Source of the DNA: Clostridiales bacterium
Lineage (GTDB): Bacteria; Bacillota; Clostridia; Peptostreptococcales; Acidaminobacteraceae
Direction: 5' to 3'
Assembly (NCBI GenBank): GCA_030446305.1
Contig: JASUSA010000041.1
Coordinates: 1-32,998, forward strand
Length of the DNA: 32,998 bases
Shown: in pieces, positions 8,769 through 17,698 of the stretch
Layout: every line of letters begins with the position of its first letter
Position numbering within the stretch: the stretch's first letter is position 1
Position numbers and translations under genes: made by a program
Notes under the pieces: generated by a model
What the model was told of the DNA's origin: nothing
The model's input: the letters and a program-made list of their open reading frames with translations, nothing else
Databases searched by the model: none

Positions 8769-9555
8769 CGTCATCATCCTTTCCCAAGTACGCTTCTTGA
8801 ACTTCTTTATTCTGTTTGATTTCATCTGGTGTTCCCTCAGCAAGTTTCTTGCCGAAGTTAATCGCACAAATGCGTTCACATGTACCCATGACGAGTCCCA
8901 TATCATGCTCCACCATTAAGATGGCACAGTGATAATAGTCTCTGATCTTTTTAATCATTTCAGCCAGCGCTTCGGTTTCTGTTTCATTCAGCCCCGCTGC
9001 CGGCTCATCGATAATAATGAGTTTTGGTCTGGACATCAGCGTTCTGGCGAGTTCAACATTTTTCAGCACACCATACGGCTGAGAACCCGCAATTTCATTC
9101 GCCTTATCGGCAAGTCCCAATTGGTTCAAAATATCCATCGCGCGGCCGCGGTGTTCTTTTTCTTCACGTCGTGCCCTCGGCGTTAAAAAAGCTTGCTGGA
9201 GTGTAGACGTTTTAAATTGTGAGTGCGCACCGATCAAAAGATTATCAATAATACTGAGATCATTGATTAGTTCAACATTCTGGAATGTTCTCGCCAATCC
9301 GTAATTGATAATCTGATGAACGCTGTGATCGAGTAGGTTAATCAATTCACCTGTATTGGTTTTAAAGGTCACTTTGCCTGAATTTGGCGTATAAAATTTC
9401 GTAATACAGTTAAAGACAGTTGTTTTCCCGGCACCATTTGGTCCGATTAGGCCATAAATCATCTTATCGCCAATTTCAAAACTGAGATCGTCAACAGCTT
9501 TCAAACCGCCAAAACTAATGGAGAGGTTTTCCACCTTGAGTACCGAATTCATCAT
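8755..9555 (-). CDS. livG: LivG-type branched-chain amino acid ABC transporter ATPase
   Basis: A 266-residue ATP-binding subunit, partner of LivF. Walker A GPNGAGKT is at 38-45 and Walker B LIIIDEP at about 179-185. The signature region reads QPYGVLKNVELAR (159-171), where most LivG proteins have LPYG.QRR.EIAR, so the ABC signature is divergent. The C-terminus is acidic (GKDDDDAEN). ATG 9555 overlaps the livM stop as ATGA and has GGAGG at 7 nt, so translation is coupled. A second ATG follows immediately. Confidence 0.9.
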   Translation of the reverse strand: MMNSVLKVENLSISFGGLKAVDDLSFEIGDKMIYGLIGPNGAGKTTVFNCITKFYTPNSGKVTFKTNTGELINLLDHSVHQIINYGLARTFQNVELINDLSIIDNLLIGAHSQFKTSTLQQAFLTPRARREEKEHRGRAMDILNQLGLADKANEIAGSQPYGVLKNVELARTLMSRPKLIIIDEPAAGLNETETEALAEMIKKIRDYYHCAILMVEHDMGLVMGTCERICAINFGKKLAEGTPDEIKQNKEVQEAYLGKDDDDAEN

Positions 9556-10544
9556 GCCTTCACCTCCTCAGCTTCTGTCCGTTTGCGCTTAAAAAATTTG
9601 TTGTAAAGATCATTTGGTATATTGATAAGCCCCCTTGGATAGAACATGACGAAAACAACGATTGAGACGCCGGTAAGGACAAAAGCCAAGCCGTCAAAGT
9701 CGCCAAATACAGGCAACATTTGCAGAACAGTCGGTAAAACCTTAAGGAATGCGACGCCAACCACAGCACCGCCAATTGTGCCAAGTCCGCCAATAACAGC
9801 CGCTGCCAGAAGATCAAGCGAAAGCGTAATCCCCCATAGTTTTGGTTCTGCAAACCTAAAGAAATGAATGTATAAACTGCCTGCAATCCCTGCGTACATT
9901 GTACTGATGGAAAACGCCAGTAATTTGTATTTAAAAAGACTGACACCCATTGCCTGTGCCGCATGTTCACTTTTCTTCATTGCGACAAGCGCACGGCCTG
10001 TTGCAGATTTCATGAAATTGTACGTCAGGATCATTAAAATAACCAAAATGATAATAATAAGTATATAAACACTCAATTTATCAAATTTATAGCCAAAGAT
10101 GATTGGATAAGTTGTCTTCGTACCTGACCACCCACCGGTAAATCCTGAAAACTCTGCAAAGATCTCTTCAATAACGACTGCAAATCCCAAAGTTGCAATT
10201 GCTAAGTAATGGCCTTCAAGCCTCAATGCAATAAGGCCTAATATAAAACCAACGAGAAACGGGATGATCGCCGCAAGTGCCAGTGACAGGAAAAAAGGCA
10301 GTTCCATTTGCGACACGAAATAGGCAGATATATACGCACCAAGCCCCATAAATGCACCGTGGCCCAAGGAAATTTGCCCTGAAAACCCGAGTAGCACGTT
10401 GAATCCAAGTGTAGCTATAGCTGTGATTCCAATGGATGCAAGCAGTGTTATCGTTGAACCTTTAGCCTGTGTCAGAATAGGCAGCAAAATGGCAATGATG
10501 CCAAAGATGATATATTGTATCTGTTTTTTGTTGAGAATGGACAT
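9552..10544 (-). CDS. livM: LivM-type branched-chain amino acid ABC transporter permease
   Basis: A 330-residue integral membrane permease of the LIV family with 9-10 hydrophobic helices. The family motifs GFNVLLGFSGQISLGHGAFM, split here as GFNVLLGFSGQ and SLGHGAFMGLGAY, and AAVIGGLGTIGGAVVG near the C-terminus are clear. It forms the translocation pore with LivH. The C-terminus is cytoplasmic and highly charged (FFKRKRTEAEEVKA). It begins 8 nt after livH; only a weak RBS is seen, so it may depend on ribosomes from livH. Confidence 0.9.
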   Translation of the reverse strand: MSILNKKQIQYIIFGIIAILLPILTQAKGSTITLLASIGITAIATLGFNVLLGFSGQISLGHGAFMGLGAYISAYFVSQMELPFFLSLALAAIIPFLVGFILGLIALRLEGHYLAIATLGFAVVIEEIFAEFSGFTGGWSGTKTTYPIIFGYKFDKLSVYILIIIILVILMILTYNFMKSATGRALVAMKKSEHAAQAMGVSLFKYKLLAFSISTMYAGIAGSLYIHFFRFAEPKLWGITLSLDLLAAAVIGGLGTIGGAVVGVAFLKVLPTVLQMLPVFGDFDGLAFVLTGVSIVVFVMFYPRGLINIPNDLYNKFFKRKRTEAEEVKA

Positions 10545-10552
10545 CGTTGCAC

Positions 10553-11425
10553 CTACACTTTCTTAATATGTTTTTTGCCAAAGATACCAGTCGGCTTAAA
10601 GATGAGCACAATGAGGATAAAAACATATAAAATCGCCGTCGCCCATTTTGACGAGATATAAAACCCAATGAGATTGTTGAGTATCCCTATGATAAAAGCC
10701 CCGACTACCGGTCCGTAGAAAGTTGCAAAACCTCCGAGGACAGCTGATATAAATGACTTAAGGTGGATGTCTGCCATCATCGTCACACTGACGGTTGTAA
10801 GCGGCGCCACCATTGTCGCTGCCAGCGCCCCAAGCGCTGTACCAAGTGTCCACACGGCAATGGAAACATATTTTGTCGGCACACCCATCAATTTCGCCGT
10901 TTGAATATTCTCAGCTGTTACACGAATAGCGAGACCCCATTTTGACTTTTGGAGAACGTAAAACAGTGCCGCCATAATCCCCAGCGTGATGACAATAATC
11001 AAAATGGTATTTGGCAATATGGATACACCGCCAATACTGATTGGGTCGCCTTGCAGCAGTTTCGGAAAATACAACGGGTTGTTGCCGAAGAACATCGGCG
11101 CAAGTCCCTGTGCGATCATAACGAATCCCATCGTCATAATCATTTTGCCAAGAGGATCAATCTTAACGGCATGTCGCATAACGCCCCATTCAATAAGAAA
11201 ACCTACGATACCCGCTATGATTAGCGTGAGCAGCACTGCAATAACAAGTGGCACGTTGTTTGCGTATAGCCAAGCGGCTACAAATGCATTGAACATGCCA
11301 AGCTCGCCTTGGGCGAAGTTGATGACGCCAGTTGTCTTATAAATGAGTACAAGCCCCAAAGCCGCCAAGCCATACATGCTGGCCGATTGCAGTCCTCCTA
11401 CTATATTTTGTAAAAACAAATCCAT
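10553..11425 (-). CDS. livH: LivH-type branched-chain amino acid ABC transporter permease
   Basis: A 290-residue membrane permease, LivH subfamily. The motifs YGLAALGLVLIYKTTGVINFAQGE, seen as LIYKTTGVINFAQGELGMF, and AVLGGFATFYGPVVGAFIIG are typical. It pairs with LivM. First gene of the operon, with AAAGGAGG about 6 nt before ATG 11425. The 11426-11566 upstream region should carry the operon promoter, but I see no near-consensus -35/-10 pair there. Confidence 0.9.
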   Translation of the reverse strand: MDLFLQNIVGGLQSASMYGLAALGLVLIYKTTGVINFAQGELGMFNAFVAAWLYANNVPLVIAVLLTLIIAGIVGFLIEWGVMRHAVKIDPLGKMIMTMGFVMIAQGLAPMFFGNNPLYFPKLLQGDPISIGGVSILPNTILIIVITLGIMAALFYVLQKSKWGLAIRVTAENIQTAKLMGVPTKYVSIAVWTLGTALGALAATMVAPLTTVSVTMMADIHLKSFISAVLGGFATFYGPVVGAFIIGILNNLIGFYISSKWATAILYVFILIVLIFKPTGIFGKKHIKKV

Positions 11426-11566
11426 GAAGACCCTCCTTTATCTTTCCCCTGTCGGATATACACTTAATTAACGTTGCAAGTTTAATGCCAAGTGCATTTT
11501 TTCGCGTACATATCACAATCCTTGAAAATATGCCATTTTACCTAATGATATTTTCGCCTTATGAAC

Positions 11567-11622
11567 ACAAAAAAAGCAGATGTCCAGATTATGCACAGTT
11601 TTTTGTACATAATCTGGACATC
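11567..11622 (-). terminator. Rho-independent terminator of the aro operon
   Basis: A 15-bp perfect stem (11579-11593 with 11608-11622) with a 14-nt loop is followed on the minus strand by TGC and seven T. It lies 18 nt past the aroE stop and separates the aro operon from the liv operon. Confidence 0.92.
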
Positions 11623-11640
11623 CACATCCCTCACAAAGTT

Positions 11641-12447
11641 TTATATCGAAATACTGTCTTTTAAGTGCAACAGCATTTGATCTTGGTGTAAATCCGGCAT
11701 TGACAGCCAAAGTTTTTCTGCTTCAACCGCTTGAATCATCAACATGTCCAATCCATTTTGATGCGGTATGTTTTCCTCATTTGCATAGGCGAGCAACGTT
11801 GTCACCGCCGGCACATAGATAAGGTCAAACACACTCGACTGACGTCCTACGACCGCCTTCGGCACTGGACTGGCATATTCATAGGTCTCCATTCCCACGG
11901 GTGTACAATTTACTAACAAACAGCCGCTGATGTCCATCGCCGCTAGCATTTCATAGTCCAATTGATGAATATTTTCTTCGAGAATGTTTGTTTCCGGTGT
12001 TCTTGAAACCTGATAAATCGGTTCAATTTCCAACGCTTTCAGGCATTGCATCACCGCTTTTGAGGAGCCACCCGTTCCCAGCAGGATCGCCCCAGTCGCC
12101 TCTGCATACGGCAGCGCCTTTAATGAAGCTAGGGCACCAAAGTAATCCGTATTATACCCGATTAATCGGCCGTCACGCTTCACGACGGTGTTAACAGCGC
12201 CAATTTTTGCCGCCGCCGGATCAATTTCATCCAGAAACGGCATAATGTGCGATTTGTAGGGAATGGTCACATTAATCCCATCGTACACTTGCATAATATC
12301 ACGAAATGCTTTTTGATCCAACACTTCTGGTTCACGTTCAATCAAAGAGTAAGTAGCGTCCAGCTTCAGGTACTCAAAGATCACGCCGTGAATCACTGGT
12401 GAAAAGCTGTAAGAAAGTTTTTGCCCCAAAAGTCCAAATTTTTTCAT
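11641..12447 (-). CDS. aroE: shikimate dehydrogenase
   Basis: A 268-residue NADP-dependent shikimate dehydrogenase, reducing 3-dehydroshikimate to shikimate in the cytoplasm. The substrate site begins SYSFSPVIHG, and the catalytic Lys is in NVTIPYK. The family motif IGAVNTVVKRDGRLIGYNTD, split as GAVNTVV and GYNTDYFG, is present, and the nucleotide-binding loop is LLGTGGSSKAV. The length is normal. ATG 12447 overlaps the pheA stop (AAATGA) and GGGGAGGG precedes it. Last gene of the aro operon. Confidence 0.95.
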   Translation of the reverse strand: MKKFGLLGQKLSYSFSPVIHGVIFEYLKLDATYSLIEREPEVLDQKAFRDIMQVYDGINVTIPYKSHIMPFLDEIDPAAAKIGAVNTVVKRDGRLIGYNTDYFGALASLKALPYAEATGAILLGTGGSSKAVMQCLKALEIEPIYQVSRTPETNILEENIHQLDYEMLAAMDISGCLLVNCTPVGMETYEYASPVPKAVVGRQSSVFDLIYVPAVTTLLAYANEENIPHQNGLDMLMIQAVEAEKLWLSMPDLHQDQMLLHLKDSISI

Positions 12448-13286
12448 TTACCCTCCCCTGAACAGTAATTGCCCAATATTTTAAATGTACGCGCATTGTA
12501 TTTTAATTCATCGACAGCGCGTTTAACGCTTTCATCATTGAGATTGCCTTCAAAATCAATATAAAAACTGTATTCCCAAGGTCGTCCGCGGAGCGGCCTC
12601 GATTCGATTTTTAACAAATTCAAATGTGCACTTTCAAAACAGCTGAGCATCTTGTAAAGCGAACCCGGCGTATGGTCGACAACCGATACGATTGAAATCT
12701 TGTCTGACGCTTCCGTTTGCCCATCTTCAAGGCTAATAATAATAAAGCGCGTAAAGTTATTGTTTTGATCATTAATGTTTTCTTCTATTATATGAAGCTT
12801 ATGGATCTCCGCTGCCAATCGGCTCGCCACCGCTGCTTCATCTTCCCTGCCGGATTCAGAAACCCGTTTGGCACTAAGTGCCGTATTCTTATAGGGAATA
12901 AAATTGAGGTGTGGGTGCGCTTTAAAAAAGTTCTTACTCTGTTCAAACCCTTGAATATGTGAATAAACCGTTTGAATATTGGCGACGTCTGTCATAACCG
13001 GCGCTACGAGATGATGGGTAATGCGCAGCGTCACTTCACCGACGATGTTGACTGTATGCAGATTGAGCAAATCAAACACCGTGGTAATGCTCCCAGTGGA
13101 TGAATTTTCTATCGGCAAAATGCCGTAACGCACCTTCCCAGAAATAACAGCTTCAAATACTTCGTCGAATGTATCAAAGCAATTGTAATCCGCTTCAATA
13201 CTGCCGCCGTGATATTTAATGAGCGCTTCATAACTGTATGAGCCCTCTGTGCCCTGTAGGGCATAGGTTTTATCGTAGATTTGCAT
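12444..13286 (-). CDS. pheA: prephenate dehydratase
   Basis: A 280-residue enzyme converting prephenate to phenylpyruvate in phenylalanine synthesis. The catalytic domain has IENSSTGSI and the NNFTRFIIIS segment with the conserved TRF. A C-terminal ACT domain follows (HTPGSLYKML, then KIESRPLRGRPWEY), and its ESRP motif is the known phenylalanine-binding site, so feedback inhibition by Phe is expected. There is no fused chorismate mutase. The longest frame begins earlier, but the ATG at 13286 (MQIYDKTYALQG) has GGAGG 4 nt upstream and the right family start. It lies 8 nt after aroC. Confidence 0.95.
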   Translation of the reverse strand: MQIYDKTYALQGTEGSYSYEALIKYHGGSIEADYNCFDTFDEVFEAVISGKVRYGILPIENSSTGSITTVFDLLNLHTVNIVGEVTLRITHHLVAPVMTDVANIQTVYSHIQGFEQSKNFFKAHPHLNFIPYKNTALSAKRVSESGREDEAAVASRLAAEIHKLHIIEENINDQNNNFTRFIIISLEDGQTEASDKISIVSVVDHTPGSLYKMLSCFESAHLNLLKIESRPLRGRPWEYSFYIDFEGNLNDESVKRAVDELKYNARTFKILGNYCSGEGK

Positions 13287-13294
13287 GCTGCCTC

Positions 13295-14380
13295 CTATCG
13301 CCTTTTGCTTTCTAACCATAAATCATATGTGATAATGGCCGTCATCGCCCGCACGACCGTTGCTGCTCTCAGCGCTACGCACGGATCGTGACGTCCTTTA
13401 ATTTCAAGTGTTTCCGTTTGCATGGTGGACCGATTAAGCGTTTCTTGGGGTTTTGCTATAGACGGCGTCGGCTTAAAGGCACATTTGAACCAGACCGGCA
13501 TTCCATTTGTAATGCCACCGTTAATGCCTGCGTTGTTATTCGTACGCGTTTTCACCACATCCCCGTCTGCATAAAACAGGTCATTTGCCTCAGAACCCCT
13601 CATGTTTACAAAGTCAAACCCTTTGCCAAAACTAACGCCTTTTACAGCTGGGATCGCAAAGAGCCCATGTGCCAATCTGCTCTCAAAAGCATCATAGAAT
13701 GGCTCGCCCAAACCAACCGGAACATTTAAGATAACGCCTTCGACAATACCGCCAATGGAATCAAGCGCCATTCGCGCATCATCCACGGCTTTTAGAAAAT
13801 CAGCTTCGACGCTTTCTTGAATTGCATAACCATCTCCGTCAAGCTGATTCAAAACGGCTTCCGTCAGTTCAAGGGTTTCAAAGCTTTCCGCACGCAGCGA
13901 ACCAACACCTTGCACCTGCGTTGCAATTTTAATCCCCTGTACTTCGATAAGCTGTTCTGCAATGGCTCCTGCAAAGACGAGCGCTGCGGTTACACGTGCG
14001 GAGAAATGTCCACCGCCTCGAAAATCATTGGCGCCACGATACTTTTCACCGCCGGTAAAATCTGCATGTCCCGGTCTAAAGTGCGTTTTCAGCGACTGGT
14101 AATCCTTCGAGCGCGTATCTGAGTTGCGAAAGACGGCGCACAGCGGCGTCCCCGTTGTCTGATCCATAAAATAGCCGCTGAGTATATCGAACGAATCCGC
14201 TTCCTGCCTAGGTGTACTGTACTGATCTTTGCCGGGGCGTCTCTGATTCAGTCTTTTTCTGATTTGATCCAGATCGAGCACGGTGCCGGCAGGTATCCCT
14301 TCTATAACGCATCCAATGCCCGAACCATGCGATTCACCAAAGAGACTCACTGTAAAACACTGTCCGATACGACTACTCAT
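13295..14380 (-). CDS. aroC: chorismate synthase
   Basis: A 361-residue FMN-dependent chorismate synthase, converting 5-enolpyruvylshikimate-3-phosphate to chorismate. The family signatures are all present: FGESHGSGIGCVIEGIPAG, PGKDQYSTPRQEAD, RPGHADFTGGEKYRGANDFRGG (seen in two halves) and near the end RAATVVRAM. The frame opens at GTG 14386, but ATG 14380 (MSSRIGQCFTV) fits the family and has AGGGGG at 8 nt. It overlaps the aroA stop by 8 nt. Confidence 0.96.
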   Translation of the reverse strand: MSSRIGQCFTVSLFGESHGSGIGCVIEGIPAGTVLDLDQIRKRLNQRRPGKDQYSTPRQEADSFDILSGYFMDQTTGTPLCAVFRNSDTRSKDYQSLKTHFRPGHADFTGGEKYRGANDFRGGGHFSARVTAALVFAGAIAEQLIEVQGIKIATQVQGVGSLRAESFETLELTEAVLNQLDGDGYAIQESVEADFLKAVDDARMALDSIGGIVEGVILNVPVGLGEPFYDAFESRLAHGLFAIPAVKGVSFGKGFDFVNMRGSEANDLFYADGDVVKTRTNNNAGINGGITNGMPVWFKCAFKPTPSIAKPQETLNRSTMQTETLEIKGRHDPCVALRAATVVRAMTAIITYDLWLESKRR

Positions 14381-15683
14381 AAACACCGCCCCCTACTTTT
14401 TTGAAATCTTCCCAAAACATCGGATATGATTTATTCACTGCATTTGCACCGTCTATGATGACTTCACCCGTTGACCGCGTACTTGCAATTGCAAGTGCCA
14501 TGGCAATGCGATGATCGTTCCAGCTCTCTACCGCTGCACCTGTAAAGCCTTCTATGCCTTGAATAATAAGACCATCCGGTGTTTCTTCTATCTTGCCACC
14601 CATTTTATTGAGTTCTGTGGAAATCGCTTTGAGACGATCGGATTCTTTAATCCGAAGGCGTTCAGCGTTAATAATACGCGATTCACCCGTGCACATGCTG
14701 CAGAGCACTGCCACCACAGGTACGAGATCCGGGCATTGAGAAGCGTCAATCACGACGCCGTTAAGTTTATCCGCAGCCACTTTTAAACGCTGGTTTTCGA
14801 AGGTTACTTTTCCGCCCATCGCTTCAATAATATCGATGATCGCGCGATCACCTTGCATCGATTCCCATTTCATGCCGTCAAGTTCAACTTCATTGCCGAT
14901 TGCCGCGGCGACGAGCCAAAAGGCCGCTTGCGAATAATCGCCATCTACGGTAAATTCACAGCCTTTATAAGATTGTCCACCCGGTATGACAAATGCCTGA
15001 TAATCTTTGTTTTCGATCATGATGCCAAAAGCGCGCAACGCTTCCAGCGTTAAATCAATGTAGCCTTTTGATTCGAGCTGTGTCGTAATCTCTATAACTG
15101 AATCGCCATCCAAAAGCGGCAACATAAACATCAACCCCGTGATAAACTGTGAGCTGACATTGCCTTCAACTGCATAACGCCCAGCTGTTAATGCACCCTT
15201 AATCGTCGTCGGCAAAATGCCGTTTGTGGTTTCATAAGTGATGCCGCGTTCATCAAACAATCTGTAAAAGGTCGTATAAGGTCTTTCCGCCAGTCGCCCG
15301 CGTCCTATAAATGTAACCGCTTCAGAAGAAAGGTGAAAAAAAGGCATTAAAAAACGAATCGTGGACCCTGATTCATGACAGTCAATCGTTATGGGGGATT
15401 GAACTGGCTTTTGACTGAGTGCCGCCATCTTGTGATTGACGAGCGCAAGCGTATAGCGATCATTTTTCTGGGTTTCCGATTCGATTGTCATTCCAAACTG
15501 AGACATTGCCTGAAGACTTGCCTTAATATCATCTGAGTAAATTAAATTCTTTATGGTGGACTGCTGCGCTGACAGCCCGGCGCAAATCACCGCGCGATGG
15601 CTGATACTCTTCGACGGCGGCACAGTTACAACGCCCGATATGGCTTTGGGTTGAATGGTCACTTTTGCTGATTTCATCATCAT
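14373..15683 (-). CDS. aroA: 3-phosphoshikimate 1-carboxyvinyltransferase (EPSP synthase)
   Basis: A 436-residue enzyme joining shikimate-3-phosphate and phosphoenolpyruvate. Key motifs are PPSKSISHRAVICAGLS near the N-terminus, ESGSTIRFLMPF, VDGDYSQAAFWL, RIKESDRLKAI and NDHRIAMALAIAS. Where the well-studied E. coli enzyme has a conserved GNAGTAMR loop, this has HESGSTIRF, which points to a class II-type sequence. Three ATGs in a row begin the frame; AAGGA is 4, 7 and 10 nt from them. A 132-nt gap with repeats separates it from aroB. Confidence 0.95.
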   Translation of the reverse strand: MMMKSAKVTIQPKAISGVVTVPPSKSISHRAVICAGLSAQQSTIKNLIYSDDIKASLQAMSQFGMTIESETQKNDRYTLALVNHKMAALSQKPVQSPITIDCHESGSTIRFLMPFFHLSSEAVTFIGRGRLAERPYTTFYRLFDERGITYETTNGILPTTIKGALTAGRYAVEGNVSSQFITGLMFMLPLLDGDSVIEITTQLESKGYIDLTLEALRAFGIMIENKDYQAFVIPGGQSYKGCEFTVDGDYSQAAFWLVAAAIGNEVELDGMKWESMQGDRAIIDIIEAMGGKVTFENQRLKVAADKLNGVVIDASQCPDLVPVVAVLCSMCTGESRIINAERLRIKESDRLKAISTELNKMGGKIEETPDGLIIQGIEGFTGAAVESWNDHRIAMALAIASTRSTGEVIIDGANAVNKSYPMFWEDFKKVGGGVYE

Positions 15684-15736
15684 CTATTCCTTATGGTTTA
15701 ATTTTTATGTCGTTTGACACACTTATTTTTTCACAT

Positions 15737-15770
15737 GATGCGCATCAACACTTGGCGCGCATCAACACTT
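15737..15770. repeat. tandem 14-bp direct repeat with an embedded 10-bp palindrome, aroB-aroA gap
   Basis: GCGCATCAACACTT occurs at 15740-15753 and again at 15757-15770, a period of 17. The palindrome GATGCGCATC overlaps the first copy at 15737-15746. This is the longest gap inside the operon apart from aroF-tyrA. It could be a protein-binding site or a remnant of slippage; no function is established. Confidence 0.5.
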
Positions 15771-15815
15771 AATACGATTTACATCAAGACGTTATTGTTA
15801 TTCAAATACAGACCG

Positions 15816-16865
15816 CTACGCTAACACGGCTAAAAGTGCTTCATAAGTATATGCTGCAATTTTCACCCTGCCGATGGCTTCAAGTTCAATGAGCTTAAAG
15901 ACAGCGCCTTCCGCCTTTTTATCATGGATCACTTCTTTCAAAACGTCAGGCATTTGTTCGAGATCATCAATGGCAATGGGCAAATCAAATTTCTCAATGG
16001 TATCAATAATTTGCCGGTACTGCGATGAGCTGATGATACCATTTGCAAGGGCAAGCTTAGCCTTAATCGCCATGCCAATGGCTACGCCATGACCATGTGT
16101 GTACGTCTTGTAATGATAAAATGATTCCACTGCATGTCCTACTGTATGGCCAAAATTTAAAATTTGTCTGAGTCCTCGGTCTTCTTCATCCGCTGCGACA
16201 ACTTCTGCTTTGATGGCACAGCACCTTGCTATAATAGAAGCAATCTGTTCGCGAACTGCCTTAACAGGCAAATCTGCCAACAATGCAAAGAGCGCTTCAT
16301 CCCGAATGAGACCGTATTTTATAATTTCCGCCATGCCGCAGGCAAATTCTGCATCCGGCAGCGTTTCCAGAAAAGCCGTATCCATATAAACGGCATCCGG
16401 CTGATAAAATGTTCCTAAAATGTTTTTGCCGACACCATGATTAACGGCAACTTTGCCGCCGACACTGCTGTCTACCATTGCCAGCAATGTAGTCGGTATT
16501 TGTATAAAGCCAATCCCCCGCATATAGGTAGCGGCAACAAATCCCGCTAAATCACCTACTACGCCGCCGCCAAAAGCCACAACAGCATCAGATCGCGTTA
16601 GATGATGTTCAATCAGATAACTTTGGATATCACTGTAGCACGCCATACACTTTGACGCTTCACCCGCTTTGATGACAAAGACATCAAAACCTTCAAGCAG
16701 CTCGCGATAACATGCATGCACATTTTCATCTGTTATCATAACAATTTTTCGATTGACTGCCAATGCTTTGAAAAATTCGCGATCAATCCAATTGGAATCT
16801 ATGGTTATCTGGTATTGCTTTGACGGTGCTTCAACCGTTAGGGTTTGTCGTGCGCCATTTGTCAT
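15816..16865 (-). CDS. aroB: 3-dehydroquinate synthase
   Basis: A 349-residue NAD- and metal-dependent enzyme cyclising DAHP to 3-dehydroquinate. The nucleotide-binding and substrate motifs GGGVVGDLAGFVAATYMRG, IPTTLLAMVDSSVGGK and KNILGTFYQP are intact. The metal-binding His residues appear in NFGHTVGHAVE and THGHGVAIGM. AAGGAG is 7-8 nt before ATG 16865, and the gene starts 11 nt after the tyrA stop. Confidence 0.96.
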   Translation of the reverse strand: MTNGARQTLTVEAPSKQYQITIDSNWIDREFFKALAVNRKIVMITDENVHACYRELLEGFDVFVIKAGEASKCMACYSDIQSYLIEHHLTRSDAVVAFGGGVVGDLAGFVAATYMRGIGFIQIPTTLLAMVDSSVGGKVAVNHGVGKNILGTFYQPDAVYMDTAFLETLPDAEFACGMAEIIKYGLIRDEALFALLADLPVKAVREQIASIIARCCAIKAEVVAADEEDRGLRQILNFGHTVGHAVESFYHYKTYTHGHGVAIGMAIKAKLALANGIISSSQYRQIIDTIEKFDLPIAIDDLEQMPDVLKEVIHDKKAEGAVFKLIELEAIGRVKIAAYTYEALLAVLA

Positions 16866-16876
16866 TATTAAACTCC

Positions 16877-17698
16877 TTAATGCCCTTCAAAAAGTGCTAC
16901 GAGCGATTCGGTATTGTGAGATTGGATCGCTTCTTTCACGGCATTAATTTGACCGTTAAAATCATCCAAGTACTTCAATACATTCTCCTGATTGCTCATA
17001 ATCAACTCCTGCCAAAGCAGTGTATTCATTTTCCCGACGCGCGTCACATCTCTAAAACTTCCGCCTTCCAGCGATTTTGTCACTGTTGAAGGTTTCCGAA
17101 CCAGTAGTGCATTGGCAATGATATGCGGCAGGTGACTCGTGTAGGCAACGAGTTCATCGTGTACCTGAGCCGTCATCTGTGTTACTTCGCCGAATTGCAT
17201 CGCCATTAACAATGACGTCAGCGTTTCAACCGCTTCTTCAGTATTGCCTTCATGCGGTGTCAGAATAAAAGGCGCGCCCTTAAGCAAGGAACTGCCGGCA
17301 TTTTCATAACCTTTTTTCTCGCTTCCCGCCATAGGATGTCCGCCGATAAACTCTAAATTTTTATCATTCTTTACCATTTTATTAAAGAAAGCTGTCATTT
17401 CCATTTTAAGTCCGGCGCAATCCGTGATAATCGCGCCATCTTTAAAGGCTCTGTAGTGCTCTCGAATAAAAGCGATGGTTTCTTTTGGATATAAACAGAT
17501 AAAGACAATATCGCCTTGTGCCAAAACGTGTTCAGCATCGTCGCTCACTTCGTCGAGAATACCCTCGTCCCGTGCAAAATTCAATGTATGCGCGTCAATA
17601 TCAAACCCAATAACGCGATGCGGCGTGTTTGCTTTAACGGCTTTGGCGATTGATCCGCCAATTAGCCCGAGTCCGATTACAGAAATTGATACCCCAAT
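16877..17698 (-). CDS. tyrA: prephenate dehydrogenase, apparently starting at ATT
   Basis: About 273 residues; oxidises prephenate to 4-hydroxyphenylpyruvate with NAD(P) for tyrosine synthesis. The Rossmann motif VIGLGLIGGSIAKAVK lies at residues 7-22, followed by VIGFDID; later come GGHPMAGSEKKGYENAG and TSHLPHIIANAL. No ACT domain. The first ATG/GTG/TTG in frame is TTG 17584, which would delete the whole NAD-binding motif. An in-frame TGA lies 15 nt before codon ATT 17698, and AAGGAGG ends 6 nt before that ATT. So the start is either the rare ATT codon, or the gene has a +1 frameshift from an upstream 44-codon frame (see separate entry). I favour ATT initiation because of the ideal RBS spacing. 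Confidence 0.9.
   Translation of the reverse strand: MGVSISVIGLGLIGGSIAKAVKANTPHRVIGFDIDAHTLNFARDEGILDEVSDDAEHVLAQGDIVFICLYPKETIAFIREHYRAFKDGAIITDCAGLKMEMTAFFNKMVKNDKNLEFIGGHPMAGSEKKGYENAGSSLLKGAPFILTPHEGNTEEAVETLTSLLMAMQFGEVTQMTAQVHDELVAYTSHLPHIIANALLVRKPSTVTKSLEGGSFRDVTRVGKMNTLLWQELIMSNQENVLKYLDDFNGQINAVKEAIQSHNTESLVALFEGH

Noticed and set aside
11426-11566. Promoter for livH from TTGGCA or TTGCAA hexamers
   Set aside because: None has a proper -10 at 16-18 bp; the promoter must exist but I cannot place it.
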